Assembly: GCF_030445035.2 (NCBI RefSeq)
Contig: NC_080682.1
Location: 36,376,770 to 36,440,769, forward strand
Origin: Dasypus novemcinctus
Taxonomy: Eukaryota; Chordata; Mammalia; Cingulata; Dasypodidae
DNA: 64,000 nucleotides
Reading direction: 5' to 3'
Positions 23,470 to 35,579 of the stretch are shown here, piece after piece. A program made the position numbers and the translations under genes. Under the pieces are notes generated by a model. That model saw nothing but the letters and a program-made list of their open reading frames with translations, did no database searches and was not told the origin of the DNA. The stretch's first letter is position 1. The number at the start of each line of letters is the position of its first letter.

Positions 23470-24800
23470 TATTTAATTTCCAATTTAGATATAATAACTA
23501 GTATTTCTCCAAGTATATATTATTAAAATAATTGAGAATCTATAATGTGCCAGATACTAGGCTATGAGCTAGGGCTACAATATTTAATAAAACAAAAAAA
23601 ATTTAAAAGGTCTTGCTTGTATACACCTTATATTCTTGTAAAATATAATAAATAAAGCAATGACTTTCAAAAGTAGTTACAGTCTGTAGTAAATTCTGTA
23701 AAGAAAACAGAGTGCTATGCCAGAAAATAAGAGGAAGACTTTTACATAGCAGTAAGGCAGGCAGAGAAAGCTTCTTATAAAGATTATATTAAGGTAAAAT
23801 TCAGAGGGTGAGATAGTGTTATCATGGGAAGTATGGTTACATGTTAAAGGACCAAATTTGAAAAGAGTTTGGCAAGTTTGAGACAGTGAAAGATCAGTGT
23901 ACTGGGGATTAAATAGGAAAGGGACAGAATAGAATAAGCTGAAGTTTAAAAGATGAAAATGAAACAAATGCTGAGTGCAAGTACAGACCTTGGTAAGGAA
24001 TTTGGATTGTATTAAACATCCTTTTAAAGGGAGAGTAAATTAAAAAAAAAAAATTGTAATTGAGGAGGATTTCATTTGACCAAACATCTCAATATCAACG
24101 TGGAAGAACTGTTTGAGAATTGGTAACAAATCATATGCTATACTCTTCTAGTCTCAGAAGGTTAAAGACTATTCTAAACTTGTCTTTCTAACTCAGCATT
24201 AAGCAAAATGCCTAACACTGCAGGTGTTTTGTAAAAATTACATGAATATATCAATGTTACTCTTGATAGCATCAACTGTGATACTTTTCCTACTCTCCAA
24301 CTTCCTTGGCATTCTTTATGTCTGCCATTTTGCTCTATATATAGGACAAAAAGAAATGGTTCTGTAGAAATAAAAATGCTACCTAAGAGCAAATCATACA
24401 CGTTTTCATACATGAACTGTAGTGAACATTAGAGGTATATGAATACTAAAATTGTTCTGAAAGCATCCCACCCATTTAGTTTCCTAATGTGTGAATCCAT
24501 TTTCCAAACACAAAGACAAAGAAAGTACAGTTCCCAGTCTGCTGCTAAGGAACAGACATGACTTGGGTTATGCCAAAAAGGTACATCTGTGCAAATCTTT
24601 GGGTTGGAAATTTGTGATATGAGCCTTGATACTGATTGGGGCTCAACAGAACCCAGGGTCTTTCTAAAATCAGGGAAGAAGGTAGGAGCTTTCCTCTTTG
24701 GTCAGTGGCAGCACAGCTGTGGTGTCAGCAGCAGCAACTTGTTGAGCAGGACAGTCATGTAAGGTGGGCTTCTGAATGTGGTGCCCTGTGGCTAAATCTA
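23470..24800. other. Unit-2 distal spacer with L2-type remnant
   Basis: The stretch 23530-24080 parallels 8595-9060 and 47090-47600. The stretch 24590-24790 parallels 9650-9785 plus 11085-11190 and 39140-39290. No gene is seen. The unit is interrupted near 24800 by the L1-rich block. Confidence 0.6.
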
Positions 24801-24829
24801 TTTTCACCCTAGGGTTCATATTTTTGTGA

Positions 24830-27780
24830 AAAAAGACTTACATTACATAAATGTTACATAAAAAATATAGAAGAATTCCCATGTACCCTACCACTTCCTA
24901 CTCCCACACTTTTCCCCATTAACAACATCTTTCATAATGTGATACATTTATTAAAACTGTTGAACACATATTGACACATTGTTACTAATAATGGTCTGTT
25001 GTTTACAATATAGTTACAATATAGTTTACACTTTGCACCATGCAACTTTATGCTTTGATAACATGTACAAGGTGCTTGTGTTCATCATTGTAATGTCATA
25101 CAGGACTATTTCAATGTCCCCAAAATGCACCATTTCTTCCCTCTCCCTCCCCTAAGAACCTTTGGTGGCCACTGCCCTTTATATCAGTGATACAAGTTCT
25201 TCCACTGCAAGAATAGTAAGTCTACTTTAGTCCATATTTGCATAAGGGAGGGGGTCCTTATGTTTGTTCATTCTCCATTCAAGAAGATTTTGAGATGGTG
25301 ATGCCCACTCTGTTTCTGACTGAGAGGGGGTTTACATCCCATGGGGTAAGTGGATATAACTGTCTTGCTTGCAGTTGTAGATTTTCTGTTTTTTGGGATG
25401 GGTGTTGTCCAGCATCATCTTTTTGCTAGTTGTCCTGGGAGTGTCCAGTGAAATGGAGAGTAGGTGTTATACCCCTGGTGAGATTCAGGGCTCAATCAGC
25501 TTATGAACAGACTGAAGATTTAAGTCTCTGTGACATAGATTTAACAAGTACAGTGCTAATTATAGGTTCACATAAAAGAGGCAGAAGAGCCATGTGTAGG
25601 GAAATTATAAATGAGCCTAACTCTGTTACATTGGGGAACAAGTATACCAAAATATGGCCCACTAACAGTATCAAGTTCCTGAGCTTGTCTGTCCTGCCTA
25701 TGGTATCTAGATGTTTCTAGAGCCCTCAGAATCTCTGCTGTTTGAAGCACAATTTACTGTGACAGTCGAAGAGATCCTCCTGAGACTTGCATTAACATAA
25801 CTTCTGGAATGATCTCCTGACTAAATTTGAAAATGCTTAACCATAAAAACACATTTGTCTTTAATATTTTGACATTTTGGTAAAGGTCTTTTATCAAATG
25901 CATGGCTATCTGGTGCTTGGTAGCAATCCCTCTTTGCCAGGAAGCCTCATTCCCAGGAGCCATGTCCCAGGTCATGGATTGAGTGGGGGGAAGTAGTGAG
26001 TTTATATGTTGAACTTTGCTTAGAAAAAGTCCACATTTGAGCAACAAGGTGGTGTTCAGGAGTAACTCTTAGATGATATATATTACTAGGCTAAGTGTCA
26101 ATCTCACAAGAAGAAGGTTAATAAGTACAACCATCAATATCAAGGGCCTGGTGTAATAGTCTGTCCTCCTAGACACTGCTCAGAGAGAGATTTGAGTCTC
26201 TTGGATGTACACCTACCAACTCCAGCACCAATAATTGGTTCAAATAAAAGGGACAGAAGAGGCATGTATAGAGAAGTCACATCTGAGTCCAACTCTGTCA
26301 CACTTGGGAGTACAAACTCCAAAGTAGAGCCCACTGGCAAGGCACAAAATGCTGGAGTTATCTTCCAAGCCCATGCACCTGGATGTCTCTGGAGCCCTCA
26401 GGTGCCCTGATATTGGGGTAGTAACTACTTTGGCTGTCTATAAGATCCTGCTGAGATGTGCATAAGCATTACATTTCTGATGACCTCCCAACTCACTTTG
26501 AAATCTCTTAGCCATATAAACTCATTTGTCTTTACCTTTCCCACTTTTATTCAAGTTTCTCCAGTTTCATCACCTGTTGGAGCTTGGTAGTAACCCCTCA
26601 GTGCCAGGGAGGCTCATCCCTGGGACTCATGTCCCATGCTAAGGGGAAGATAACAAATTTATATGCTGAGTTTGGCTTAGAGAGAGGCCATATTTGAGCA
26701 ACATGGAGGCTTTCAAGAGGTAACACTTAGACTGCCTAAAAGAGTAGGCTAAGTTGCAAATACAAGGGCAAAGGCTTATAAACCTGGTTGTCAATATCCA
26801 GGGCCCATTAATGGACCATCATTCTTCACTAGTCATTGCCCCTCTACTTGGGTGATTATTGCTGTTCCATTAAAGAATGTGGCAGAGACCCAGGATGTGA
26901 CTTCAGTGTTCTTTCAGTTGTTGTGTGAATTTCTACCCACTGTGGCAATGCCCCATGAATATCTGAACATATTTATCTATTTATTTTTTTAAAGATTTAT
27001 TTATTTATTTCCCCTCCTCCCCCCACCCTGGTTGTCTGTTCCCTGTGTCTGTTTGCTGTGTCTTCTTCTTTGTCCGCCTCTGTTGTTGTCAACAGCATGG
27101 GAATCTGTGTCTCTTTTTGTTGTGTCATCTTGTTGTGTCAGCTCTCCATGTGAGCGGCACCATTCCTGGGCAGGCTGCACTTTCTTTTGCGCTGGGCGGC
27201 TCTCTTTATGGGGCGCACTCCTTGCGCATGGGGCTTCACTACATGGCGGATACCCCTGTTTGGCATGGCACTCCTTGAGCTCATCAGCACTGTGCATGGG
27301 CCAGCTCCACACAGGTCAAGAAGGCCTGGGGTTTGAACCGTGGACCTCCCATGTGGTAGACGGACGTCCTAACCACTGGGCCAAGTCCGCTGCCTGAACA
27401 TATTTATATACCTTATATATATCTCCAGGTAAATGTCCTCCCATGTATCCCCCTTCACTGACACCCAACATCAATGATCCTCCCCTGCTCTAGTTGTAAT
27501 CCTTCTGGGATCCAAAACTTCTTAAAAAATGAAGCCATTAATATTGCCAAATTCAATTAATTTGAAGATGAAATAATAATGATAGGTTTAAACATATGCA
27601 ATGAAGTGCATAATAAGTTAGAAAAACTAAAACAAAAAAATTTGAGGTATTAAAAAATGAAAAAAATATAATTTTAAATTGTTTGATATTTTTCTTTTCA
27701 TCACTGTAATAAATGTTGTCCTGTATGGTCAGGGGAATATTCTCATATTTCTTCCCCAGTGTCTTACTTTTTTCCATTTT
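24830..27780 (-). mobile_element. Old L1 3' UTR, antisense, internally repeated
   Basis: Antisense L1 3' UTR that starts with the terminal sequence (24840-25200: 'gttacataaaaaatatagaa', 'tcccacacttttccccatta'). A block at 25500-26070 is followed by a second diverged copy of the same block at 26130-26760. Both contain versions of 'agggacagaagagg.atgt', 'ctagatgtttctagagccct' and 'catttgagcaaca'. The homologous sense sequence is 4440-4760 and 61260-61520. A DAS SINE interrupts it at 26977-27393. Non-coding. Confidence 0.7.
26977..27393 (-). mobile_element. Full DAS SINE (long form), minus strand
   Basis: On the minus strand it starts with the head ggcagcggacttggcccagt at 27393, followed by a B-box region at about 27330 and the long armadillo-type body. 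It ends in an A/T-rich tail (aaataaataaatctttaaaa-like) at 26977-27005. A perfect 14-bp direct repeat ctgaacatatttat flanks it at 26963-26976 and 27394-27407. The open frames of 77-121 aa on both strands here are SINE sequence, not genes. Confidence 0.92.
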
Positions 27781-29248
27781 ATCTTCAAAGAAATTTTAGT
27801 GTACTGTAAAGTCACATACAGAATATGAGACTCCCATATACCCAACATCCTCCCTTTATTCCCCTTCCCTATTAATAACCTTTTTACAAGTGGATGATAC
27901 ATTGTTTACAACAGATGTATAAATATTGAAACATAGCTACTAATCATGTCAATGATTTACATTATGGTTTACATTTAAATCATACACTTTCATAAATTTT
28001 TGATGAAATTTAACATTCTCTGTATTCATCATTGCAAGATCATGTAGAACACTTCTAGTGTCCTCTATATATCTCCTTTTCTATCTATTCTATTCCTCCC
28101 TCCCCTTCCCCTTGAGGTCCACAGTGACCACCAGTTGTTGCTCCTTGAATGACAAGATTCATAGATAATTGCAACAAAACTGAGGGTTTGACACACTAGT
28201 CTGTCCTCCCATATTAGGAACTGTCCATGCTCTGGAGAGATACCCTCCCTCTGAGAATATATCAGGCCTCCCCAGTATGGTAGTCCAGCTCCTTCCCACT
28301 CATTATTTGGGTCTCCCCCCACTGATACAACACACTATGTCAAAATGACCACTGACACATTCTCTAGAAGACTGCACAAGGTGAGACCTTTCCCAAATAC
28401 CCCCCATTCAATACCTTAAATCAGTAACCCTTCCTTGTCATATTGCCAATAGAATCTCAACATTGTAGTTTCAACCATGTACCCACCAATCCCCAGTGTT
28501 CACCTGCTCCCTCCCCATCCTTCCCCCCAGTTTCATGGACTTTCCAAGTGATCCTCCCCACCTTACCCCTGTCACACTTGCCCCAATTGACACCCCTCTT
28601 ATATCCATACACAACACAACTACTCACTTTTACCATATCATAAATTTTGCCAATATGTGCATTGGCTCCCAACCTTCTTCTCCATTTCTGTTTCCTGTAA
28701 ACCTATCTTCCAGACTCTTGCTCTCTGAATCAGCTTGATTTTCTTAATTCATATCAGAAAGGTCATGTAATATTTGTCCTTCAATGCTCGGATTGCTTCA
28801 CTCAACATAAGGTCCTCATGATTCATCCATGTTATCCTGTGTGTTAGAAGTATATTCCTTCTTATAGCTGAGTAATATTCCATTATGTACATACCACATT
28901 TTGTTTATCTATTCATCTGTTGATGGGCTTTTGGATTGATTCCAACTTATGGCAATAATGAATAGTGCCACTATGAACACTGGTATGCATATATATTGTT
29001 CGTGTCCTTGCTTTCAATTATTCTGGATATATATCTTTCAATGGAATTGCTGAATCATATATCAGATCTATAGTTACTTTTTTGAGAAACAGCCAAACTG
29101 TCCTCCACAATAGCTGGATCATTCTAAATACCCACCAGCGGTGGATGAGGGGTCCCATTCTTCCACATCCTCTCCAACACTTGTAGTCCTCTGATTTTTC
29201 AATGACTTCCAGGCTAATGGGTGTAAGTTGGTATCTTACTGGAGTTTT

Positions 29249-29420
29249 TTTTTAATTGATTTTGTAATAATATTACATTAAAAATATATATATATGAGGT
29301 CCCATTCAACCCCACCACCCCCACCCCACCTCTCCCCCCCCCAGCAACACTCATTCCCATCATCATGACACATCCATTGCATTTGGTAAGTACATCTTTG
29401 GGCACCTCTGCACCTCATGG
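29249..29420 (-). mobile_element. Short 5'-truncated L1 with perfect TSD
   Basis: About 170 bp of antisense xenarthran L1 3' end with a poly(T) start, the C-run near 29330 and the 'cattgcatttggtaagtac' block. It is flanked by the perfect 13-bp direct repeat ttactggagtttt at 29236-29248 and 29421-29433. It lies inside the old L1 and is clearly younger. Confidence 0.92.
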
Positions 29421-32399
29421 TTACTGGAGTTTTGATTTTCATTTCCCTAATAGCTAGTGAGTTGAGTATCTTTTCATGTGCTTTTTAGCCATTTGTATTT
29501 CTTCTTTAGAGAAATGTCTGTTCAAATTATAGCTATGAATTTCCCTCTCAGCACAGCTCATCTGATAGGTTTTGATATGTTATATTGTCATTTTGATTCA
29601 TTTCAAGGTAGTTACTGATTTTTTTTTTAAATTGCCTCCTTGACACACTGTTTGTCTAAGTATGTGTTGTTTAACTTCCATATCTTTGTACCTAATGTGG
29701 TTCTCTGGCTCTTCTTAATTTCCAGTTTTATTCCATTGTGGTCTGAAAAATGATTTTTTAATAATTTCAATCATTCTGAGTTCATTGAAAAAAATTTTTT
29801 GTGGCCTAGCAAATGGTCTATCTTGGAGAATAATTCATGTGCACATGAGAAATTTGTATATTCCACTTAATTTGGGTGTAGTGTTCTGTATATACCTATT
29901 AGGTCCAGATCATCTGATTTATAACTCAAAGTCTTTGTTTCTTTATTGATTCACTTTTGAGATGTTCTGTCTAATGATGAAAATTGTGTATTACAGTACC
30001 CCAATATAATTTTACAGCATCTATCGTTCCAATTAGTTTTTCCAGAGTTTGCCTCATGTATTTAGATGCATGATGGTTAGGTGCATAAATGTTTAGGATT
30101 GTTCTTTCCTCTTGAAAGATTACCCCTTTTAATAATACACAGTGGCCTTCTTTGTCTCTTGCAATAGTTTTGCATCTAATGCCTATTTATCTGATATTAG
30201 TATAACTATTTCTGCCCCTCTTTGCTTACTGTTTGCTTGTAAGGTTGTTTTCCAACCATTCATTATCAACCTCCTTGCATCCCTGAGTTTAAAGTAGGTT
30301 TCTAGTAGACCGTATATAGGTGGGTCATATTTCCTTACCCCTTCTGTTGATCTGTGTGCCTTTACTAGTGAATTTAATCCATTAACTTTCATTGTTATTA
30401 CTCTCAAGGAGTTACTTACATTAGAAATATTTTCCTGGGGTTTAGGTATGTCATATGCGATTTTTATTTCTCTTTTTGCCTTTTCAGTTGTTACACTCAC
30501 CTGCAACTTTCTCCTGTTTTTTTTTTTTTTTTTTTTTTTTCCCAACCTGCAGAACTCCCTTTAGTATTTCTTGAAGTGCAGGTTTCGTATTGGCATACAC
30601 TCTTAATTTCTGTTTATCTGTGGATATTTTAAATTCTCCCTTATTTTTTAATGCCAGCTTTGTTTGATAGAGAATTCTTGGCTGGAATTTTTTTTTTCTT
30701 TTAATATCTTATCTATGTCCTACTACTCCCTTCTTGCCTCCATAGTTTCAGATGAGAAATCAGCACTTAATCTTATCGAGTTTCCCTTCTATGTGAGGGT
30801 TCCTTTTTTCTTGCTGCCTTCAGTATTTTCTCTTTGTCTTGAGCATTAGACAGTTTGACAAGTATATGTCTTGAGTAGGCCTGTTGGGGTTTATACTATT
30901 TGGAGTGTGCTATGCTTCCAGAACATGTACATACATCTTCAACAGCATTGGAAATTTTTCAGCCACTATTTCCTCCAACACTCCTTCTGTCCCCTTTCCC
31001 TTCTCTTCCTCTGCTGGGATGCCTACAATGTGTATGTTTGTATATTTTGAGTTGTCTTTTAAATCTCTAATTCCCTGCTTGATTTTTTCTATTTTTTTTT
31101 AATCTATCTGTTCTACTACCTGTTTGATTTCTTTCTCACTAATTCTTTCCTCTATCTTTTCAAATCTGCTGTTATGTGCTGAGAGTATTTTTAACTTCTT
31201 GGATTGTGTCATTCACCATCATCATATTCGTTATCATTTTATGTATGTGTACAATTTCTTCAGTATGTTTTCCCAGTGTCTTCTTAATATTCTTAAGCTC
31301 TTCCTCAACCTCATTAAGTTTGTCCATGTTATGTTTGAACAGCTTTGATTAGTTTTTCAATGCTCTGCATCTCCTCCTGGTTTTCAGTTTGTTCATTGGA
31401 CTGGGCCATGTCTTCCTGTTTCTTGGTATGGCTTGTAGATTTTTGTTGCTCTCTGGTCATCTTTTTATCTTGATGGGTTTATCAGCTTCTTTCTCTACTC
31501 TAGGGTTTTATTTAGCTTCTGTTTTTGTGTGGATGTTAACTTTTCTATTTGACATTTTGTTCTTCCAGTTCTATTTCTTTGCTGTTTCCTATGTTCCCTT
31601 GAAGGTAATAGATTAGAACAAGAGAAAATGAAAGACATAAGAAAAGAAAAGTATAATAGTAATAATAATACAATTTAGAAGAGGAACTGTATAAAATCTA
31701 GGAAAATGAAAATTTATCTCATATATGCAGTGTAGGGTAATAGGAATAAGAAAGTGGAGTACCTACAATGAAATGGGAAACAAAATAGAGGAAAATCTAT
31801 GGAATGAATTCAAAGGTCAGAGTGGTGAGGAGAGAGGGAAAGAGAAAAGAAATGACAAAAGAAAACAGTTAATAAAAGAAAGAAAACAGAATAGACAAGA
31901 TAGAAATTTAAAAAAAAAAAAGAAAAATTGAAGACTAAGCAAAGTGGAAGATAGAAAAATGAAGGAAGGTAAAGAGATAGTTTTGGTAGACAAAATCTGT
32001 ATACACAGAAAAGGAGAAATCAAAGAAGAGGAAACACTGCAAACAAGAAACAAGCCAGCAGCACCTAATTTAAAAAGGAGGGGGTGGGAGAAAGATGAAA
32101 GAAAAACAAGAAAATAAAAACAAACACAGAAGCATGAGTCCACCAGAAACTACATAAGAACAGCCTTCCCTCTTAGTCCCCTGTGGAGCTTCTCAGACTG
32201 CTAGTGTTATCAGTCAATTACTCTGCAGCCTTCCCTCTGCAGGTTTTGTAGTGAGTTTCAGTGAGTAAACTAAATTAATTTTTTTAAAGTAATCCTTTTT
32301 TTTAGGAAAAATAAGAGACCCAAGATAAGGTAATACAATAGTAATGTTTATGTTTTCCCTGTCCTAAATTATCAGCTGGATGTTTGATATTCTGGTGGA

Positions 32400-32490
32400 T
32401 CACCACTCTAAGAGGAGCCAGGAATGGAATTAAGGACCTCATATATTCAACATGGAAACTCCTCACTGAGCTAAACTTTCTCTTTGGGTC
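32400..32490 (-). mobile_element. Probable DAS-type SINE fragment
   Basis: 'aggagccaggaatggaatta' and 'aaactcctcactgagctaaa' resemble the antisense tRNA-like part of a DAS SINE. It is decayed. Confidence 0.4.
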
Positions 32491-32800
32491 AGTCAGCTCT
32501 ACAGAAAGCTGTCCAGTCACTTTCCCTTAGGCAGATTTGACTCTTTGTAGTTGGATAGATTCCTACTGTTTAGTAGTCTGACTCTGTCCCCTTTCTATTT
32601 TCATTGCTTTCTCTTCCAGGGCCTCAGAATACAGCAGCCTTTGTAAAGGAATCTCTCCTCACCTCTCCTGGTCAGGTTGAGTTACCCTTAGAAATTCAAA
32701 TGAGAACTAGGTGATTGAACTCACTGAAGAAAAATGACTCTCAATCCTCTTCCAGATCTTCCCCTCCTCCCAGGGGACCCTAAATAAGCTCTGGGAAGTT

Positions 32801-33239
32801 ATTTTTTTTTTTAATTAAGTTTTTTTCTTTCTTTTTTTTTCTTTCCTTTTTTTTTTAAAATGTTACATTTAAAAAATATAAGAGGTCCCCATATACTCCC
32901 CACTTCCCTCACACCACTCCTCCCACATCAACAACCACTTCATCATGATGGCACATTCATTGCATTTGGTGAATACATTTTGGAGTACTGCTGTACCACA
33001 TGGGTAATGGTTTATATTGTAGTTTACACTCTCCCCCAGTCCACCCAGTGGGCCATGGCAGGACATACAATGTCCAGCATCTGTCCCTGCAGTACCACCT
33101 ACCACCCAGGACAACTCCAAGTCCTGAAAATGCCCCCACATCATATCTCTTCTTCCTTCTCCTTACCCTCAGCAGCTACTGTGGCCACTTTCTCCACATC
33201 AGTGCTACTAAGGGAGGATCCTACTATCATCCTCCCTTA
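32801..33239 (-). mobile_element. 5'-truncated L1 3' UTR with TSD
   Basis: Antisense copy of the final 430 bp or so of the young L1 3' UTR: a T/C-rich tail at 32802-32875, 'cattgcatttggtgaatac', and 'cagtccacccagtgggccat' near 33030. It is flanked by gggaagtt at 32793-32800 and 33240-33247, the likely target duplication. The open frames seen here (60-126 aa) are UTR sequence. Confidence 0.85.
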
Positions 33240-34278
33240 GGGAAGTTGATATTTTGATAGTTTTCAGCACAGGACTAGTCAACTGCCTCACTCTTCCCTC
33301 TCCCAGGCCAAGTTTCTCTATTCCAGGGAAGTTAGGTAAATCAGGCTGCCTCAGCAGATTCTGCTCTCCCCCTTCCTGGTGTCACCTCGAGTCAGCTGAT
33401 ATGCTCCTCAGTGCTCAAAGGGGCTCCAGTAACCAAACCCACATAAAGGAAACCTTTCTTCATCCTTTGCCAGAAACCTCCCACTCTTGGAGAATTCTCC
33501 CTCCTGCTGGGTGGCCAACAGGAGTTTGGTTTTGGGGTCCACATAGGCTTTGCATTGAGGGTGGGGCTTAGCCATTCTTCAGTTTCTAGCCTCAGCAGCA
33601 AAAAATTCAGTGTTGTTTTACCTTGAGTGATTTATCTGTTTTGTCCAATGCTTTCCAGATCAATGCCCTGAAGCCTCCTGCTCTCTTGGTTCCCAAAACA
33701 GCACACTCAGACAGGATCTTGCCCCCACTCAGCCCATTGGTTTACTGCCCAAGAATCAGCAAACTCTAGAACACATCACTATTGTTATCATCCTGTTCTT
33801 CTGATGCCACAAAGAGCACTACTTGTAATTTTTTCCACTTATCCTTTCCCTCGTTGATAAGTTGGTTTCCCTACTGCAGCATCCCAGATTAAGTGCCTTC
33901 CAGCAATGAAGCTACAATCTGCAAATCATGCTACTTGTTAGGGATCCTCCAATAACTGATAATTTAGAGAGGCTCATTCATCTATCCAGTTAGGTAACTC
34001 CTCAGGGACATCTAATGAATGTTCCAAGACACAAAAGCAATCTGTTTTTTAGCTCCCCCTTTCACATGTTCTTGGATTTGCATTCTAAGGGAACTTTTCT
34101 ATTAATGTGATAAAATCCAGGATATAAAGATATTTCAGATATCAAAACAATGAGATTTTGTTTGGTGATTTCTGCAGTTTCAATTAAGGTCCAATAACAA
34201 GAAGGCAATCACCTCTTAAATGATTTGTGCTTTTTAGATGGGTCAGGTCACATTCCCAGTGCAAAAATCCAGTGGTCA

Positions 34279-34293
34279 CCACTAGATGGCAGT
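34279..34293 (+). promoter_or_regulatory. CTCF-like binding motif, forward
   Basis: ccactagatggcagt matches the CTCF core consensus CCASYAGRKGGCRSY at all 15 positions. The surrounding sequence is probably the upstream edge of the old antisense L1 or older unique DNA. Occupancy cannot be judged from sequence. Confidence 0.55.
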
Positions 34294-34849
34294 GCAAGCT
34301 GCCCTCTTAAGAAGGCATTTTTCAGAAAACGCAATATTTTACCTAATGTCTCTTTTTTAGAAATAAAGAAGCATCTTTCAGAAGAACTCCAGCAATTTTC
34401 TCTCTTGTCTCATTGGCTAGAATTGTGTCACATGCATATCTTTAAAATAGCCACTGAAAAGGGGAATAGAATTACAATAATTGTTTTAGAATAATCCAGA
34501 TTCACACCTATGAATTTGGCATGAAATTTTTCCCTCAAGTAAATGAACATCTGACATCAGGGGAAAAAAGGAATTCTGATAGAAGATCGGTGAGAAACTA
34601 ACAGTATTTGGCAAACCCAACATACCTCTATTGATTAATCTCTCTCTCCCCCTCTCTGCTTCCCACCCTTCCCCTACCTCTGACCCCTCTTCTCCCCCTT
34701 TCCTCCTCATCTCTTTCTACTAGAATTTTCCCACTGAATTCTAAACATGATCACGTTTCTCCCATACTAAAAAAATAAATAAATAATTCACACTCATTTC
34801 CATCTCTACCTCTAGTGACTAATTGGATCCTTCTAATAACAATTGGCAG

Positions 34850-35570
34850 TCCTCAATTTTGTAGAAGAAACCAAGGCACTGAAAAGTTGAATAACTTGCT
34901 TAAAATCTTGACCTGAAGAAGAAACAAAAAATAATGGGTCTTTATTCCTGACACTTATCACATCTAACCCAGACAGTCTTATGTAATAGCTATCATTATC
35001 ATCCTCTGTGTAACAGAGGTAGAAATTGAGGCATAAAGAGACTGAGGGCAGTGACTTGGCCCAATGTTTAGGGCTTCCGTCTACCACATGGGAGGTTCGC
35101 GGTTCAAAACCCGGGCCTCCTTGACGCGTGTGGAGCTGGCCCATGCACAGTGCTGATGCGCGCAAGGAGTGCCGTGCCACGCAGGGGTGTCCCCCGCATA
35201 GGGAAGCTCCACACGCAAGGAGTGTGCCCTGTAAGGAGAGCCCCAGTGCGAAAGAAAGTGCAGCCTGCCCAGGAATGATGCCACACACACGGAGAGCTGA
35301 CACAACAAGATAACACAACAAAAAGAAACACAGATTCCCATGCCGCTGACAACAACAGAAGCGGACAAAGAACATGCAGCAAATAGACACAGAGAACAGA
35401 CAACTGGGGTGGGGGGGGGGGGAGAGAGAGAAATAAATAAATAAATAAATAAATAGATCTTAAAAAAGAGAGAGAGAGAGAGAAAGACTGAGAAACCTAC
35501 CAAAAGTCACATATGAAGTACAAAGTCAGCCCTCAGAGGTACAGTTTATTGTCCACCAAAGATTTTACAC
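34850..35570 (+). repeat. MIR SINE split by a DAS SINE
   Basis: MIR-like text runs through 'agctatcattatcatcctct' and 'agaaattgaggcataaagag' (34988-35040). It resumes after the DAS insertion with 'caaaagtcacatatgaagta' (35500) and a degraded 3' half. Confidence 0.6.
35047..35480 (+). mobile_element. Full DAS SINE (long form), plus strand
   Basis: The head 'ggcagtgacttggcccaatg' is followed by 'ggttcaaaacccgggcctcc' (B-box region near 35100) and the long body ending in a G-run (35406-35421), an AAAT array and an AG run. Flanks share a near-identical 12-mer: aaagagactgag (35035-35046) and agaaagactgag (35481-35492). It is inserted within a MIR. Confidence 0.9.
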
Positions 35571-35579
35571 TTAGGCATA

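Larger units (their letters stand above)
13076..24800. repeat. OR-cluster duplication unit 2
   Basis: It starts with the MIR-bearing block 13080-13330 (like 51295-51560). It then holds an OR4C-like pseudogene, an ancient LINE remnant, an OR4A-like pseudogene and spacer paralogous to unit 1 (5640-9780) and unit 3 (44380-47760). It is the most complete unit in the window and shows the two-receptor layout. Confidence 0.75.
27790..34200 (-). mobile_element. Old L1, near full-length but missing most of the RT domain
   Basis: Order on the minus strand: a 5' UTR-like region (34200 down to 31620), ORF1 (31620 to about 30545; its C-terminal coding end matches 55310-55350 of the full element), and ORF2 endonuclease (30545 to about 29560; fragments VITMKVNGLNS and RKYDPPIYGLLETYF). 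There is then an abrupt jump near 29520-29560 to the ORF2 C-terminus (29520 to about 28720), followed by 3' UTR. About 2 kb of reverse transcriptase is lacking. Two younger L1 tails (29249-29420, 32801-33239) and a probable DAS fragment (about 32400-32490) have inserted into it. Extent at the 5' end is uncertain. Confidence 0.75.

Noticed and set aside
27001-27397. Open frames of 77-121 aa on both strands
   Set aside because: They lie in a DAS SINE with clear target duplications.
31725-32143. Lys/Arg-rich plus-strand and Phe/Ser-rich minus-strand frames
   Set aside because: A-rich 5' UTR sequence of the old antisense L1. Low complexity only.
34833-35503. Minus-strand frames of 99-185 aa
   Set aside because: They are antisense readings of a DAS SINE plus MIR. 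Similar peptides appear from the SINE at 26977.
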